Positions 25,188 to 35,843 are shown, numbered from the stretch's first letter. The stretch is 64,000 nt of DNA from Ga0077548 sp035440445 (GCA_035440445.1 DAORMJ010000015.1:23247-87246), one strand, 5' to 3'. Numbers and translations are program-made. The notes: a model not told the origin generated them from the sequence alone.

Positions 25188-27943
25188 ATGCAGGAAAGTC
25201 AGACGAGTGCGCCAAGTGGGCAGCGAGCAGCGCTATGGATGTCGACGATTGCGTTCACCGTTTGCTTTGCGGTCTGGACGATCTTCGCGATCATCGGCAT
25301 CACAATCAAGCAGCAGCTCAACCTCAGCGAGACGCAGTTCGGCCTGCTCGTTGGTACGCCGATACTGACTGGCTCGCTGATTCGCATTGCGCTCGGCGTT
25401 TGGGCCGATCAATACGGTGGCCGCATCGTCTATACCGCGACCATGCTGGCCGCCGCATTGGCGACCTATCTGCTGACCTGGGCCACGACCTATCCGCAGT
25501 TTCTGCTGGCAGCGCTCGGTGTCGGTATCGCGGGCGGGGCGTTCTCGGTCGGCGTCGCTTATGTGTCACGCTGGTATCCGCCGGAGAAGCAGGGGATCGC
25601 GCTCGGCATTTTCGGCGCCGGCAATGTCGGCGCGGCGGTCACGAAGTTCTTCGCGCCGTTCGTGCTCGTGGCCTATGGCTGGCAGACCGCGGCAAATGTC
25701 TGGGCCGCTGCAATCGCCATCATGGCGGTGGTGTTCTGGTTCACGACCAGCGACGATCCGGTTTTGAAAGCGCGCCGCGCGCGCGGTGAAAAGCCGAAGA
25801 GTGCATGGCTGGAACTTGCGCCGCTCCGGAACGTGCAGGTCTGGCGCTTCTCGCTCTACTATTTCTTTGTTTTCGGGGCTTTCGTCGCGCTTTCGCTCTG
25901 GCTGCCGCGCTATCTGATCGGCGTTTATGGCCTCGATATTCGCACGGCCGGCATGTTCGCCGCTGCCTACTCGATCCCCGCAAGCATTTTCCGCGCTTAC
26001 GGCGGGCATCTGTCGGATCGTTACGGCGCGCGGCGCGTGATGTACTGGACCTTCCTGGTTTCGGTCGCGGCCGCCTTCATCCTTTCCTATCCGCCCACGT
26101 CCTACACAATCCAGACGACGCGCGGGCCGTTGCACTTCGAATTCGCCACTAGCCTGATCGGCTTCACGGTGCTGGTCTTCATCCTCGGCTTCTTCATGAG
26201 CCTGGGGAAGGCCGCGGTTTTCAAGCATATCCCGGTTTATTATCCGAACAATGTNNNNNNNNNNCAGTCGGCGGTCTCGTCGGCATGATCGGCGGTCTCG
26301 GCGGGTTCGTACTGCCGATCGTGTTCGGACTGCTCAACGATCTCACCGGCATCTGGACGAGCTGCTTCATGCTGCTCTTCGTGATCGCAGCGGTATCGCT
26401 GATCTGGATGCATTTCGCGATCCGCAGCATGGAAAGCAGCGTTGCGATCGAAAAACGTGAGACGCTGCCGCAATTCGCCGAGCTGCAAGGCGTGCACGAA
26501 GCCAGGCACGCCGCCATCACCAATCCCAAGCTCATCCAGAAGTGGGAGCCGGAGGACGCCGCGTTCTGGAAGAATAGCGGCAAGGCGATCGCGCAGCGCA
26601 ATCTCTGGATCTCGATCCCCGCGCTTCTTCTCTCCTTTGCGGTCTGGATGGTCTGGTCCATCGTGGTCGCGAAGCTGCCCGCGGTCGGCTTCAAGTTTTC
26701 GACCGATCAGCTGTTCTGGCTGGCGGCGCTCCCGGGGCTGTCCGGCGCTACGCTGCGCATCTTCTACTCCTTCATGCCGCCGATCTTCGGCGGGCGTTTG
26801 TGGACGACGCTTGCGACCTGGTCGCTGATTATTCCTGCGCTTGGCATCGGGTTCGCGGTGCGCAATCCCGAGACGCCGTACTTCATCTTCCTTGCGCTTG
26901 CGCTTCTCTGCGGCTTCGGCGGCGGCAACTTTGCGTCGTCGATGGCGAACATCAGCTTCTTCTTCCCCAAGTCGGAAAAGGGGAACGCGCTTGCGCTCAA
27001 TGCGGGTCTCGGCAATCTCGGCGTCAGTGTCGCGCAATTCCTGATCCCGCTCGTCATCGTCTATGGCGTATTCGGGGTGCTCGGCGGCGAGCCGCAGACG
27101 GCGATCGAAGCCGGCAGGACGACGCATATCTTCCTGCAGAATGCCGGATTCATCTGGGTGCCGTTCATCGTGGCGTCGGCTTTCGCGGCATGGTTCGGTA
27201 TGGACGATATCGCGTCGATGCGCGCGTCGTTCTCCGAGCAATCCGTGATTTTCCAGCGCAAGCACAACTGGATCATGTGCTGGCTCTATACCGGCACGTT
27301 CGGCTCGTTCATCGGCTATTCGGCGGCATTCCCGCTCCTTACCAAGACGCAATTTCCCGCCGTCGATGCTCTGCAGGTCGCCTTCCTCGGGCCGCTTGTC
27401 GGCGCAATCTCGCGCTCGGCAACCGGCTGGATTTCGGACCGCTTCGGTGGCGGCCGCGTGACGTTCTGGGTCTTCGTGCTGATGGGACTGGGCGTGCTCG
27501 GCGTTCTCTATTTCCTGGGTATCAAGGATCAGCCTTACGCCTTTGCCGGCTTCTTCGCGAGCTTCCTGCTCCTGTTCTTCGCAACCGGTGTCGGCAACGC
27601 ATCCACCTTCCAGATGATTCCCGCGATCATGCGCAAGGAAATGCTGCGGCTGATGCCGGAAGCGAGTGTCAACGAGCGCAACAAGCAGGTCGAAATGGAA
27701 TCGGCCGCGATCATCGGCTTCACTTCCGCAATCGCAGCTTACGGCGCCTTCTTCATCCCCAAGAGCTACGGCACCTCCATTGCAATGACAGGCGGCGTCG
27801 AAGCCGCTTTGTGGGGTTTCCTGGTCTTCTACGCCAGCTGCCTCGTCATCACGTGGTTCTTCTACACGCGACGCGGCGGCCTTCTCTACGACGTCGAAAG
27901 AAACAGCAAGCCTTCGCTAGCAATTGCAGGAGCTTCGAAATGA
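25188..27943 (+). CDS. narK: Fused NarK1-NarK2 nitrate/nitrite transporter, with assembly gap
   Basis: Two major-facilitator transporters joined in one gene, as known from Paracoccus-type NarK: the first (NarK1, thought to be nitrate/proton symport) ends near codon 400, and the second (NarK2, nitrate/nitrite antiport) begins after a cytoplasmic linker and runs to the stop. 'GIFGAGNVGAA' and 'GLGGFVLP' (first half) and 'GGGNFASSMANISFFFP', 'AGLGNLGVS' (second half) are nitrate-porter signatures. Ten N bases at 26255-26264 break the frame; restoring it needs a gap length of 2 modulo 3, and five bases would rebuild the expected 'NVGAVGGL'. Start ATG at 25188 follows GAGAGGGA. Overlaps narG by 4 bases. 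Confidence 0.9.
26255..26264. other. Run of ten N bases (scaffold gap)
   Basis: A placeholder gap inside narK. The frames before and after it disagree if ten bases are counted, so the number is arbitrary. The gene is otherwise continuous on both sides, so the real missing piece is probably very short. Confidence 0.97.
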
Positions 27944-30900
27944 GTCACTTTCTCGATCGGCTGACGTTCTTCCGCCGCGCGAACGAGACGTTCTCGGATG
28001 GACACGGCATCACGACGTCGGAGGATCGCCGCTGGGAAGACGGCTATCGCAAGCGCTGGCAGCACGACAAGATCGTTCGCTCCACGCATGGCGTGAACTG
28101 CACCGGCTCGTGCTCCTGGAAGATCTACGTCAAGGGCGGGATCGTTACATGGGAAACGCAGCAGACCGACTATCCCCGAACGCGGCCCGAACTGCCGAAC
28201 CATGAACCGCGCGGCTGCTCCCGCGGCGCCAGCTATTCCTGGTATCTCTATTCCGGCAACCGCGTGAAATATCCGCTGGTGCGCTCGCGTCTCCTGCGTT
28301 TGTGGCGCGAAGCGAGAGTGATGCGCACGCCGGTCGCGGCCTGGGCGTCGATCGTGGAAGATCCCAAGCAACGCACGGAATACACTTCCAGGCGCGGCCT
28401 CGGCGGTTTTGTGCGCGCGACCTGGGATGAAGTCACGGAGATCATCGCGGCGGCGAACGCCTATACGATCAGGAAGCACGGACCCGACCGCGTCATCGGC
28501 TTCTCGCCGATCCCGGCGATGTCGATGGTCTCCTATGCTGCGGGCTCCCGTTACCTTTCGCTGATCGGCGGCGTCTGCATGTCGTTCTACGACTGGTATT
28601 GCGACCTGCCGCCGTCCAGCCCCCAGACGTGGGGCGAACAGACCGACGTACCGGAGAGTGCCGACTGGTACAACGCAGGCTTTCTTATTCTCTGGGGCTC
28701 GAACGTCCCGCAGACGCGGACCCCTGACGCACATTTCTATACGGAAGCGCGCTATCGGGGTGCAAAGAGCGTCGTCATCTGTCCCGACTATTCGGAAGCA
28801 TCGAAGTTTGCCGATCTATGGATTTCGGTGAAGCAGGGGACCGATGCAGCACTCGCCATGGCGATGGGCCATGTCATCCTGCGCGAATTCTATCTCGACC
28901 GGCAGGCGAAGTATTTCCAGGATTATGTCCGGCAGTACACGGACATGCCAATGCTGGTGAAGCTCGTCGAGCAGAACGGCAGGCTCGTGCCCGACCGGCA
29001 ATTGCGGGCATCGGATTTTCCGGGCGACCTTGGCGAAACCAATAATGCAGAGTGGAAGACCGTTGCCTTCGACGAGACCTCGGAGGGCATCGTGGTGCCG
29101 CGCGGATCGGTCGGGTTCCGCTGGGGCGAGAAGGGCAAGTGGAATCTGGAGGAGAAGTCCTCGGATGGCAGCGAGACTTCGCTTCGCCTTACGCTTGCGA
29201 TGAACAAGGACGCATTCGCCGATGTGGGTTTTCCTTACTTCGGCAATCGTCAGCACGACCACTTTGAAGGAACCGATCACCCGGACGTTTTGCTGCGCAA
29301 GGTTCCGGTCAAGCGCGTGACGCTCAAAGAGGGCGAGGCGCTGGTCGCAACCGTATTCGATCTCTTCGTTGCGAATTACGGGCTCGAGCGTGGCTTCGGC
29401 GATCCCAACGTCGCAAAATCCTATGACGACGTTGCACCCTATACACCCGCCTGGGCCGAGAAGATCACGGGCGTGCCGCGCGACCAGATCATCACGGTCG
29501 CGCGTGAGTTCGCGCGCAACGCCGAGAAAACCAATGGCCGCTCCATGGTGATCATCGGAGCTGCCATGAACCACTGGTATCACTGCGACATGAACTACCG
29601 CGGCGTCATCAACATGCTGGTGATGTGCGGATGCGTGGGGCAGTCGGGTGGCGGCTGGTCGCATTATGTCGGGCAGGAGAAGCTGCGCCCGCAGTCTGGC
29701 TGGCTGCCGCTCGCCTTCGGTCTCGACTGGGGACGCCCGCCGCGCCAGCAGAATTCGACTTCGTTTTTCTACGCGCATACCGACCAGTGGCGCTACGAAA
29801 CTCTCGGCGTCGAGGAAATCCTTTCGCCGACTGCGCCCCCGGGGCCATGGGATGGCGCGCTGATCGACTACAACGTGCGCGCCGAGCGCATGGGCTGGCT
29901 ACCGTCCGCGCCGCAACTCCGGCAAAACCCGCTTGATGTTGCGAAGAAGGCGGCGGCCGCGGGCGTCGAGGCCAAGGATTTCGTTGCGAGTGGCTTGAAG
30001 TCGGGCGACCTGCAGATGGCCTGTGAGGATCCCGACCATCCCGACAACTGGCCGCGCAACATGTTCGTGTGGCGCTCGAACCTCCTCGGTTCGTCCGGCA
30101 AGGGCCACGAGTATTTCCTGAAGCATCTCCTCGGCACCACGCATGGCGTGCAGGGGAAGGATCTCGGCGAGACCGGACAGAAGAAGCCGAAGGAAGTCGC
30201 TTGGCGGGATCAGGGGCCGGAAGGAAAGCTCGATCTTCTGGTGACGCTCGATTTCCGGATGTCCACCACCTGCATGTATTCGGACATCGTGCTGCCGACT
30301 GCGACCTGGTACGAGAAAAACGATCTCAATACCTCGGATATGCATCCCTTTATCCATCCGCTTTCGGCTGCGGTCGATCCGGCGTGGGAATCGAAGAGCG
30401 ACTGGGATATCTACAAGGCGATCGCCAAAAAGTTCTCCGAGGTCGCGCCGGAAGTGCTCGGCATCGAGAGCGACGTGGTGCTGACGCCGATCCAGCATGA
30501 CAGCGCCAACGAGATCGCGCAGCCCTTCGACGTGAAAGAATGGAAGAAAGGCGAGGTCGAGCCTATCCCCGGCAGGACCATGCCCGCGGTGACTGTAGTC
30601 GAGCGCGACTATCCAAACACCTACAAGCGTTTCACTGCGCTCGGGCCGCTGATGGACAAGCTCGGCAATGCCGTCAAAGGCATGGCCTGGAATACGCAGC
30701 ACGAAGTCGAATTGCTCAAGCGGTTAAACGGCGTCGTCACCGATGCCGGCGCAACCAAAGGCCTTGCGCGGATCGACTCCGACATCGATGCGACTGAAGT
30801 CATTCTTTCGCTTGCGCCGGAAACCAACGGCGAGGTTGCGGTCAAGGCATGGGCCGCGCTCTCGAAGACAACGGGCCTCGATCACACCCATCTCGCAATC

Positions 30901-31704
30901 CCGAAAGAAGATGAGAAAATCCGCTTCCGCGATGTGGTCGCGCAACCCCGCAAGATCATCTCGGCCCCGACCTGGTCGGGACTGGAGTCGGAGAAGGTTT
31001 GCTACAACGCGGGCTACACCAACGTCCATGAACTGATCCCGTGGCGGACGCTTTCCGGCCGGCAACAGCTTTATCAGGATCACCTATGGATGCGCGCCTT
31101 CGGCGAAGCGCTTTGCGTCTATCGCCCGCCGGTCGATCTCAAGGCCGTGAAGCCGATGATCGATCAGAAGCCGAACGGCGAGAAGCAGATTGTTCTCAAC
31201 TTCATTACGCCGCATCAGAAGTGGGGCATCCACTCCACTTACACCGACAACCTGTTGATGCTCACGCTTTCGCGCGGCGGGCCGATCGTGTGGATTTCCG
31301 AGAACGACGCGGCCAAGGCCGGCATCCGGGATAACGACTGGATCGAAGCCTATAACGCGAACGGTGCTTTGACGGCTCGCGCCGTGGTCTCCCAGCGCGT
31401 GAAAGACGGCATGTGCCTGATGTATCACGCGCAGGAGAAGATCGTGAACGTGCCGGGATCGGAAATCACCGGCCAGCGCGGCGGCATCCATAACTCCGTG
31501 ACGAGGGCGGTGCTGAAGCCGACGCATATGATCGGCGGCTACGCGCAGCTTTCCTACGGCTTCAACTATTACGGCACCATCGGAACCAATCGCGACGAGT
31601 TCGTCATCATCCGCAAGATGGCGAAGGTCGATTGGCTCGATACGCCGGCTTCCGAACAACCCGCCAACCCCGAAGCAATCGCCAGACTGGAGGCAGCGGA
31701 ATGA
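27940..31704 (+). CDS. narG: Respiratory nitrate reductase alpha subunit NarG
   Basis: A 1254-residue molybdopterin enzyme that reduces nitrate to nitrite on the cytoplasmic face. The FS0 iron-sulfur ligands His50, Cys54, Cys58 and Cys93 sit at the same numbers as in E. coli NarG, and the molybdenum ligand Asp222 is in 'DWYCDLP'. No twin-arginine signal is seen, as expected for cytoplasmic NarG. The ATG overlaps the narK stop (ATGA) and its own stop overlaps narH the same way, so narKGHJI is one translationally coupled operon. Confidence 0.98.
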   Translation: MSHFLDRLTFFRRANETFSDGHGITTSEDRRWEDGYRKRWQHDKIVRSTHGVNCTGSCSWKIYVKGGIVTWETQQTDYPRTRPELPNHEPRGCSRGASYSWYLYSGNRVKYPLVRSRLLRLWREARVMRTPVAAWASIVEDPKQRTEYTSRRGLGGFVRATWDEVTEIIAAANAYTIRKHGPDRVIGFSPIPAMSMVSYAAGSRYLSLIGGVCMSFYDWYCDLPPSSPQTWGEQTDVPESADWYNAGFLILWGSNVPQTRTPDAHFYTEARYRGAKSVVICPDYSEASKFADLWISVKQGTDAALAMAMGHVILREFYLDRQAKYFQDYVRQYTDMPMLVKLVEQNGRLVPDRQLRASDFPGDLGETNNAEWKTVAFDETSEGIVVPRGSVGFRWGEKGKWNLEEKSSDGSETSLRLTLAMNKDAFADVGFPYFGNRQHDHFEGTDHPDVLLRKVPVKRVTLKEGEALVATVFDLFVANYGLERGFGDPNVAKSYDDVAPYTPAWAEKITGVPRDQIITVAREFARNAEKTNGRSMVIIGAAMNHWYHCDMNYRGVINMLVMCGCVGQSGGGWSHYVGQEKLRPQSGWLPLAFGLDWGRPPRQQNSTSFFYAHTDQWRYETLGVEEILSPTAPPGPWDGALIDYNVRAERMGWLPSAPQLRQNPLDVAKKAAAAGVEAKDFVASGLKSGDLQMACEDPDHPDNWPRNMFVWRSNLLGSSGKGHEYFLKHLLGTTHGVQGKDLGETGQKKPKEVAWRDQGPEGKLDLLVTLDFRMSTTCMYSDIVLPTATWYEKNDLNTSDMHPFIHPLSAAVDPAWESKSDWDIYKAIAKKFSEVAPEVLGIESDVVLTPIQHDSANEIAQPFDVKEWKKGEVEPIPGRTMPAVTVVERDYPNTYKRFTALGPLMDKLGNAVKGMAWNTQHEVELLKRLNGVVTDAGATKGLARIDSDIDATEVILSLAPETNGEVAVKAWAALSKTTGLDHTHLAIPKEDEKIRFRDVVAQPRKIISAPTWSGLESEKVCYNAGYTNVHELIPWRTLSGRQQLYQDHLWMRAFGEALCVYRPPVDLKAVKPMIDQKPNGEKQIVLNFITPHQKWGIHSTYTDNLLMLTLSRGGPIVWISENDAAKAGIRDNDWIEAYNANGALTARAVVSQRVKDGMCLMYHAQEKIVNVPGSEITGQRGGIHNSVTRAVLKPTHMIGGYAQLSYGFNYYGTIGTNRDEFVIIRKMAKVDWLDTPASEQPANPEAIARLEAAE

Positions 31705-33221
31705 AAGTGCGTGCGCAAATCGCGATGGTGCTGAACCTCGATAAATGCATCGGGTGTCACACCTGCTCGGTGACCTGCAAGAACGTCTGGACCAACCGCG
31801 AGGGCATGGAATACGCCTGGTTCAACAACGTCGAGACCAAGCCCGGTATCGGTTATCCCAAGGACTGGGAAAACCAGAAGCGCTGGAATGGCGGCTGGGT
31901 TCGCAAGAAGAGCGGCAAGATCGAGCCGCGCATAGGCGCGAAGTGGCGCGTGCTCGCGAACATTTTTGCCAATCCCGATCTGCCGGAGATCGACGACTAC
32001 TACGAGCCTTTCACCTTCGATTACGAGCATCTGCAGAAAGCGCCGGAATCCAAAGCCGTTCCGACCGCGCGGCCGCGTTCCCTGATTTCCGGTGAACGCA
32101 TGGAGAAGATCGAGTGGGGGCCGAACTGGGAGGAGATTCTCGGCGGCGAATTTTCCAAGCGCGCGAAGGACGTGAACTTCGAGGGCGTGCAGAAAGACAT
32201 CTACGGCCAGTTCGAAAACACGTTCATGATGTATCTGCCGCGGCTCTGCGAGCATTGCCTCAACCCGACTTGCGTTGCGTCGTGTCCGTCGGGCGCGATC
32301 TACAAGCGCGAGGAAGACGGCATCGTCCTGATCGATCAGGACAAATGCCGCGGCTGGCGCATGTGCGTTTCCGGCTGTCCGTACAAGAAAATCTATTACA
32401 ACTGGTCGAGCGGAAAATCCGAGAAGTGCATCTTCTGTTTCCCCCGCATCGAGGCGGGCCAGCCGACGGTCTGCTCCGAAACCTGCGTCGGCCGCATCCG
32501 CTATCTCGGCGTCATTCTCTATGACGCCGACCGGATCGAGGAAGCCGCAAGCGTCCCGGACGAGAAGGATCTCTATGAGGCGCAGCTCGGCGTTTTCCTG
32601 AACCCGAGCGACCCTGACGTCATCGCCGCTGCGCGCCGCGACGGCGTGCCGGAGGCCTGGCTGGAGGGCGCGCGCCGCTCGCCGATCTGGAAGATGGCGA
32701 TGGAGTGGAAGGTCGCGTTTCCGCTGCATCCCGAATACCGCACGCTGCCGATGGTCTGGTACGTGCCGCCGCTTTCGCCGATTCAGTCCGCGGCCGCCGC
32801 GGGCAAGATCGGGCTCGATGGCGAAATGCCGGACGTCCGTTCGCTGCGTATTCCGCTCAAGTATCTCGCGAACCTGCTCACCGCCGGAAAGGAAGAGCCG
32901 GTCGCGCTCGGACTGGAGCGGATGCTCGCGATGCGCGCCTATATGCGGGCAAAGACGGTGGACGGCGTGCTCGACGAGAATATCGCGAGCCGCGTGGGTC
33001 TCACCGGTCAGGCGATCGAGGAGATGTACCAGATCATGGCGATCGCGAATTACGAAGACCGCTTTGTGATTCCGACCGCGCATCGCGAGATCGACGAAGA
33101 CGCCTACGACATTCGCGGTGCATGCGGCTTCACCTTCGGCAATGGCTGCTCGACCGGCTCGAACGAAGTCGATCTGTTCGGCGCGAAGAAGCGCGCGAAG
33201 ACACCCATGGAGGTTGCGTGA
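31701..33221 (+). CDS. narH: Nitrate reductase beta subunit NarH
   Basis: A 506-residue iron-sulfur protein carrying electrons from NarI to NarG. Four cysteine groups are visible: CIGCHTCSVTC near residue 16, 'CEHCLNPTCVASCP' near 184, 'CRGWRMCVSGCP' near 217, where Trp replaces a cysteine to give the [3Fe-4S] centre, and 'CIFCFPR...CSETC' near 245. Overlaps narG by 4 bases and narJ by 1. Confidence 0.98.
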   Translation: MKVRAQIAMVLNLDKCIGCHTCSVTCKNVWTNREGMEYAWFNNVETKPGIGYPKDWENQKRWNGGWVRKKSGKIEPRIGAKWRVLANIFANPDLPEIDDYYEPFTFDYEHLQKAPESKAVPTARPRSLISGERMEKIEWGPNWEEILGGEFSKRAKDVNFEGVQKDIYGQFENTFMMYLPRLCEHCLNPTCVASCPSGAIYKREEDGIVLIDQDKCRGWRMCVSGCPYKKIYYNWSSGKSEKCIFCFPRIEAGQPTVCSETCVGRIRYLGVILYDADRIEEAASVPDEKDLYEAQLGVFLNPSDPDVIAAARRDGVPEAWLEGARRSPIWKMAMEWKVAFPLHPEYRTLPMVWYVPPLSPIQSAAAAGKIGLDGEMPDVRSLRIPLKYLANLLTAGKEEPVALGLERMLAMRAYMRAKTVDGVLDENIASRVGLTGQAIEEMYQIMAIANYEDRFVIPTAHREIDEDAYDIRGACGFTFGNGCSTGSNEVDLFGAKKRAKTPMEVA

Positions 33222-33961
33222 TGAACATGCTCAAAGCGCTGTCGGCACTTCTGACGTATCCGTCGCGCGAACTGCAGGATGCCGTTCCGGAAATCGAGCG
33301 CATTTTCGAGGCTTCCGCAAACCTTTCCGATGGTGCACGCGTTCAGCTTCGCCTGTTGACGCGAAGCATTGCGCAGGAAGATCTTTACGATCTGCAGGAG
33401 CGCTACACCGACCTGTTCGACCGCACCCGCTCGCTCTCGCTGCATATCTTCGAGCATATCCACGGCGAAAGCCGCGATCGCGGGCAGGCGATGGTCGATC
33501 TGCGCAATCATTATGCGGGGCACGGACTGGAGATCGACGCCTCCGAGCTGCCCGACTTCGTGCCGATGTTTCTGGAGTTTCTCTCGACGCTGCCGCCGAG
33601 CGAAGCGGCCGATCTTCTGGGACAGCCGATCAACATCCTCACCGCATTGGGCGAGCGTCTTGCGAAAAGACAGTCTGCCTATCAGGGCGTGTTTCAGGCG
33701 CTGGTCTCGCTGTCGAGCGAATTGCCCGCGCGCGAAGCGGTGCAGGAACTTCTCGCCGAGCCTGATCCCGCCGCGGACGATCTCGAAGCGCTGGAGGCCG
33801 CGTGGGAAGACGAGGCCGTACAGTTCGGCCCCGGCGCAAGTCCGTCCTGCAAGGACGAAATCATGACTAAGGTGCGTGCCGGCCGGCGTCTGGCGCCGGG
33901 CATGCAGGTCGCAAGCAACAAGCCGGTCATCCGGTATGCAGCGGGAGGCGAAAATGCGTGA
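33221..33961 (+). CDS. narJ: Nitrate reductase assembly chaperone NarJ
   Basis: A 246-residue cytoplasmic chaperone of the NarJ/DmsD fold that helps insert the molybdenum cofactor into NarG and holds NarGH until it docks on NarI. 'LSALLTYPSRELQDAV' and 'LSLHIFEHIHGESRDRGQAMV' are characteristic. The last 50 residues are longer and more basic than in many homologues ('ASPSCKDEIMTKVRAGRR' region). TGATG junction with narH; 8-base overlap with narI. Confidence 0.96.
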   Translation: MNMLKALSALLTYPSRELQDAVPEIERIFEASANLSDGARVQLRLLTRSIAQEDLYDLQERYTDLFDRTRSLSLHIFEHIHGESRDRGQAMVDLRNHYAGHGLEIDASELPDFVPMFLEFLSTLPPSEAADLLGQPINILTALGERLAKRQSAYQGVFQALVSLSSELPAREAVQELLAEPDPAADDLEALEAAWEDEAVQFGPGASPSCKDEIMTKVRAGRRLAPGMQVASNKPVIRYAAGGENA

Positions 33962-34703
33962 TGCCATCAATCATATCTTGTTCGGCTGGTACCCGTATCT
34001 TTGTCTTACGGTGTTCCTTGTCGGAAGCTGGCTGCGCTTCGACCGCGAGCAATACACATGGCGCAGCGGTTCCAGCCAGCTTTTGCGACGCCGCCAATTG
34101 AGCTGGGGTTCGAACCTCTTTCATGTCGGCATTCTCGTAATTTTCATGGGTCACTTCGTGGGTCTGCTCACGCCGATATGGATCTTCGACATGCTTGGCG
34201 TTTCGCATGGCGCGAAGCAGTGGCTCGCGATCATCGCGGGCGGTGTCGCGGGCGTAATGTGTTTCGTCGGAATCACAATGCTCGTACACCGGCGGCTGTT
34301 CGATGCGCGCATCCGCAGCACTTCCTCGTTCGGCGATATCGCGATCCTGTTGATGCTCTATGCGCAGCTTGTTCTTGGTCTCTCGACCATTCCTCTGTCG
34401 CTCGGTCATCTCGACGGGCATGAGATGGTCAAGTTCATGAACTGGGCGCAGGGAATTTTGACGTTGAGGCCCGGCGTATCCGCGCTGGTCGCGGATGTTC
34501 ACATCATTTTCAAGCTGCATCTGTTGCTCGGCATGACGCTATTTCTCGTCTTCCCGTTCACGCGTCTCGTGCACATCTGGAGCGCGCCCGTCTGGTATCT
34601 GGGACGCCGCGGTTACCAGATCGTGCGCACGCGGAAGGTTTCGTCATCCGGCCGCGAGGCCGCAGCGAAAACCTACACCGTGCAGGCAAAACGCCCATAC
34701 TGA
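33954..34703 (+). CDS. narI: Nitrate reductase gamma subunit NarI (cytochrome b)
   Basis: A 249-residue membrane cytochrome b with five hydrophobic segments. Haem-binding histidines lie in 'FHVGILVIFMGHFVGL' and near 'DVHIIFKLHLLLGM'. It takes electrons from quinol and passes them to NarH. It is about 24 residues longer than E. coli NarI, mostly in a basic C-terminal tail. Start ATG 33954 follows GGGAGGCG. Confidence 0.97.
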   Translation: MRDAINHILFGWYPYLCLTVFLVGSWLRFDREQYTWRSGSSQLLRRRQLSWGSNLFHVGILVIFMGHFVGLLTPIWIFDMLGVSHGAKQWLAIIAGGVAGVMCFVGITMLVHRRLFDARIRSTSSFGDIAILLMLYAQLVLGLSTIPLSLGHLDGHEMVKFMNWAQGILTLRPGVSALVADVHIIFKLHLLLGMTLFLVFPFTRLVHIWSAPVWYLGRRGYQIVRTRKVSSSGREAAAKTYTVQAKRPY

Positions 34704-34716
34704 CGAAGAGAGTGCC

Positions 34717-35541
34717 ATGTCCTGTTCAGTACACAGCATCACGCTGCCCAAACCGAAGGCAATCAAGGTGAACGGCATCGAAGTGCCGCGCGCGGAGATT
34801 TCGCGGGAAGCACAGTATTATCCGGCTCAGAAACCGATCGACGCCTGGCATAGCGCCGCGAAAGCGCTCGTTATCCGCCGGCTGCTGCTTGCAGAAGCGC
34901 ATCGCCTTGCCGTCGCGAGTACGCCGAGCACACAAGGCGGCCGTACCGAAACCGGCGACGAGGCCTTGATCCGCGAACTCTTCGAGCGGGAGGTGGTCAC
35001 ACCGGAGCCTGATGAAGCCGCTTGCCGCCGCTACTACGAGAACAACCGAAAGCGCTTCTGTGCGGCCACGATCTACGAAGCCGCACACATTCTTATTGCT
35101 GCTGACAGGCGCGATGCGCAGAGCTTCGCCGTTGCGAAGGAAACGGCGGAGAAGATCGTTGCGGAGCTGCGCCTGTTTCCAGAGAAGTTCGACATGATGG
35201 CCGCGCTTCACTCGGATTGTCCGTCCGCCGAGCATCACGGCAATCTCGGGCAACTGACGTCCGGGCAGACTACGCCGGAGTTCGAGACGGCGCTTGCCGC
35301 GAGTGAGCCCGGAACGATCAGCAGTGTCGTCGAAAGCCGCTACGGACTGCATATCATACGCCTCGACCGGAAAATTGAGGGCAGGCCGCTTCCGTTCGAT
35401 GCCGTGCGCGAACGCATCGGCGAATATCTGCGCGAATCCGTGGAACGCCGCGCCGCCGCGCAATATATCGCTCGCCTGATCTCCGGCGCGGAAATTGAGG
35501 GCATCGACCTTGCGGGCGCGGAAGCGCACCGCGTGAATTGA
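34717..35541 (+). CDS. Parvulin-type peptidyl-prolyl isomerase (NifM-like) of the nar operon
   Basis: A 274-residue protein. An N-terminal region with 'KVNGIEVPRAEISREAQYYPA' resembles the SurA/PrsA/NifM N-domain; the rotamase domain spans about residues 120-225 ('YEAAHILIAA', 'HGNLGQLTSGQTTPEFE', 'VESRYGLHIIRLDRK'). No signal peptide is seen, so it is cytoplasmic. Genes of this kind regularly follow narI in proteobacteria, where it probably helps NarGH fold; direct evidence is thin. Starts 13 bases after narI. Confidence 0.88.
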   Translation: MSCSVHSITLPKPKAIKVNGIEVPRAEISREAQYYPAQKPIDAWHSAAKALVIRRLLLAEAHRLAVASTPSTQGGRTETGDEALIRELFEREVVTPEPDEAACRRYYENNRKRFCAATIYEAAHILIAADRRDAQSFAVAKETAEKIVAELRLFPEKFDMMAALHSDCPSAEHHGNLGQLTSGQTTPEFETALAASEPGTISSVVESRYGLHIIRLDRKIEGRPLPFDAVRERIGEYLRESVERRAAAQYIARLISGAEIEGIDLAGAEAHRVN

Positions 35542-35555
35542 AGAGGGCGCCGCGC

Positions 35556-35843
35556 ATGCTCCTCGGCGATATCCTCAAGACCTTCGCGGATGAATCCGCC
35601 GTGACCGAATATCTCGTTTCGTTCGGCGATATGCTGTTGGTCGCGCGCCTTCAGGCGCTGGCGGCGGCGGAAGGAGAATCGCTCGGAGAATTCGCGAGCG
35701 CTTCGGTCAAGCGCTATGCCTCGGAGGCGTCTGATGAAGAGTGGCTGACGCTGCTTGGCCTGATCTCGCGTAGCGACGATCCGGCGGGAGTGTGCCTGCG
35801 CCGCGCGCTTGAGCAGGCCGCGGCGGCACCGCCGGTTCGCTGA
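35556..35843 (+). CDS. Small protein of unknown function in the nar operon
   Basis: A 95-residue acidic, alanine/leucine-rich, probably all-helical protein (MLLGDILKTFADES..., 'FGDMLLVARLQALAAAEGESLGEFASASVKRYA'). No membrane segment or known motif. The ATG at 35556 follows AGAGGG; a TTG at 35538 coupled to the isomerase stop is possible. Its stop overlaps the carbonic-anhydrase-like ATG by one base. I do not recognise the family; coupling to its neighbours suggests a shared job. Confidence 0.75.
   Translation: MLLGDILKTFADESAVTEYLVSFGDMLLVARLQALAAAEGESLGEFASASVKRYASEASDEEWLTLLGLISRSDDPAGVCLRRALEQAAAAPPVR

Noticed and set aside
26800..27939. A very long open frame running through the narK second half into narG
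   Set aside because: Only the part from 27940 encodes NarG. The preceding part is an out-of-frame reading of narK with arginine-rich, non-family sequence; narG starts at the ATG that overlaps the narK stop.
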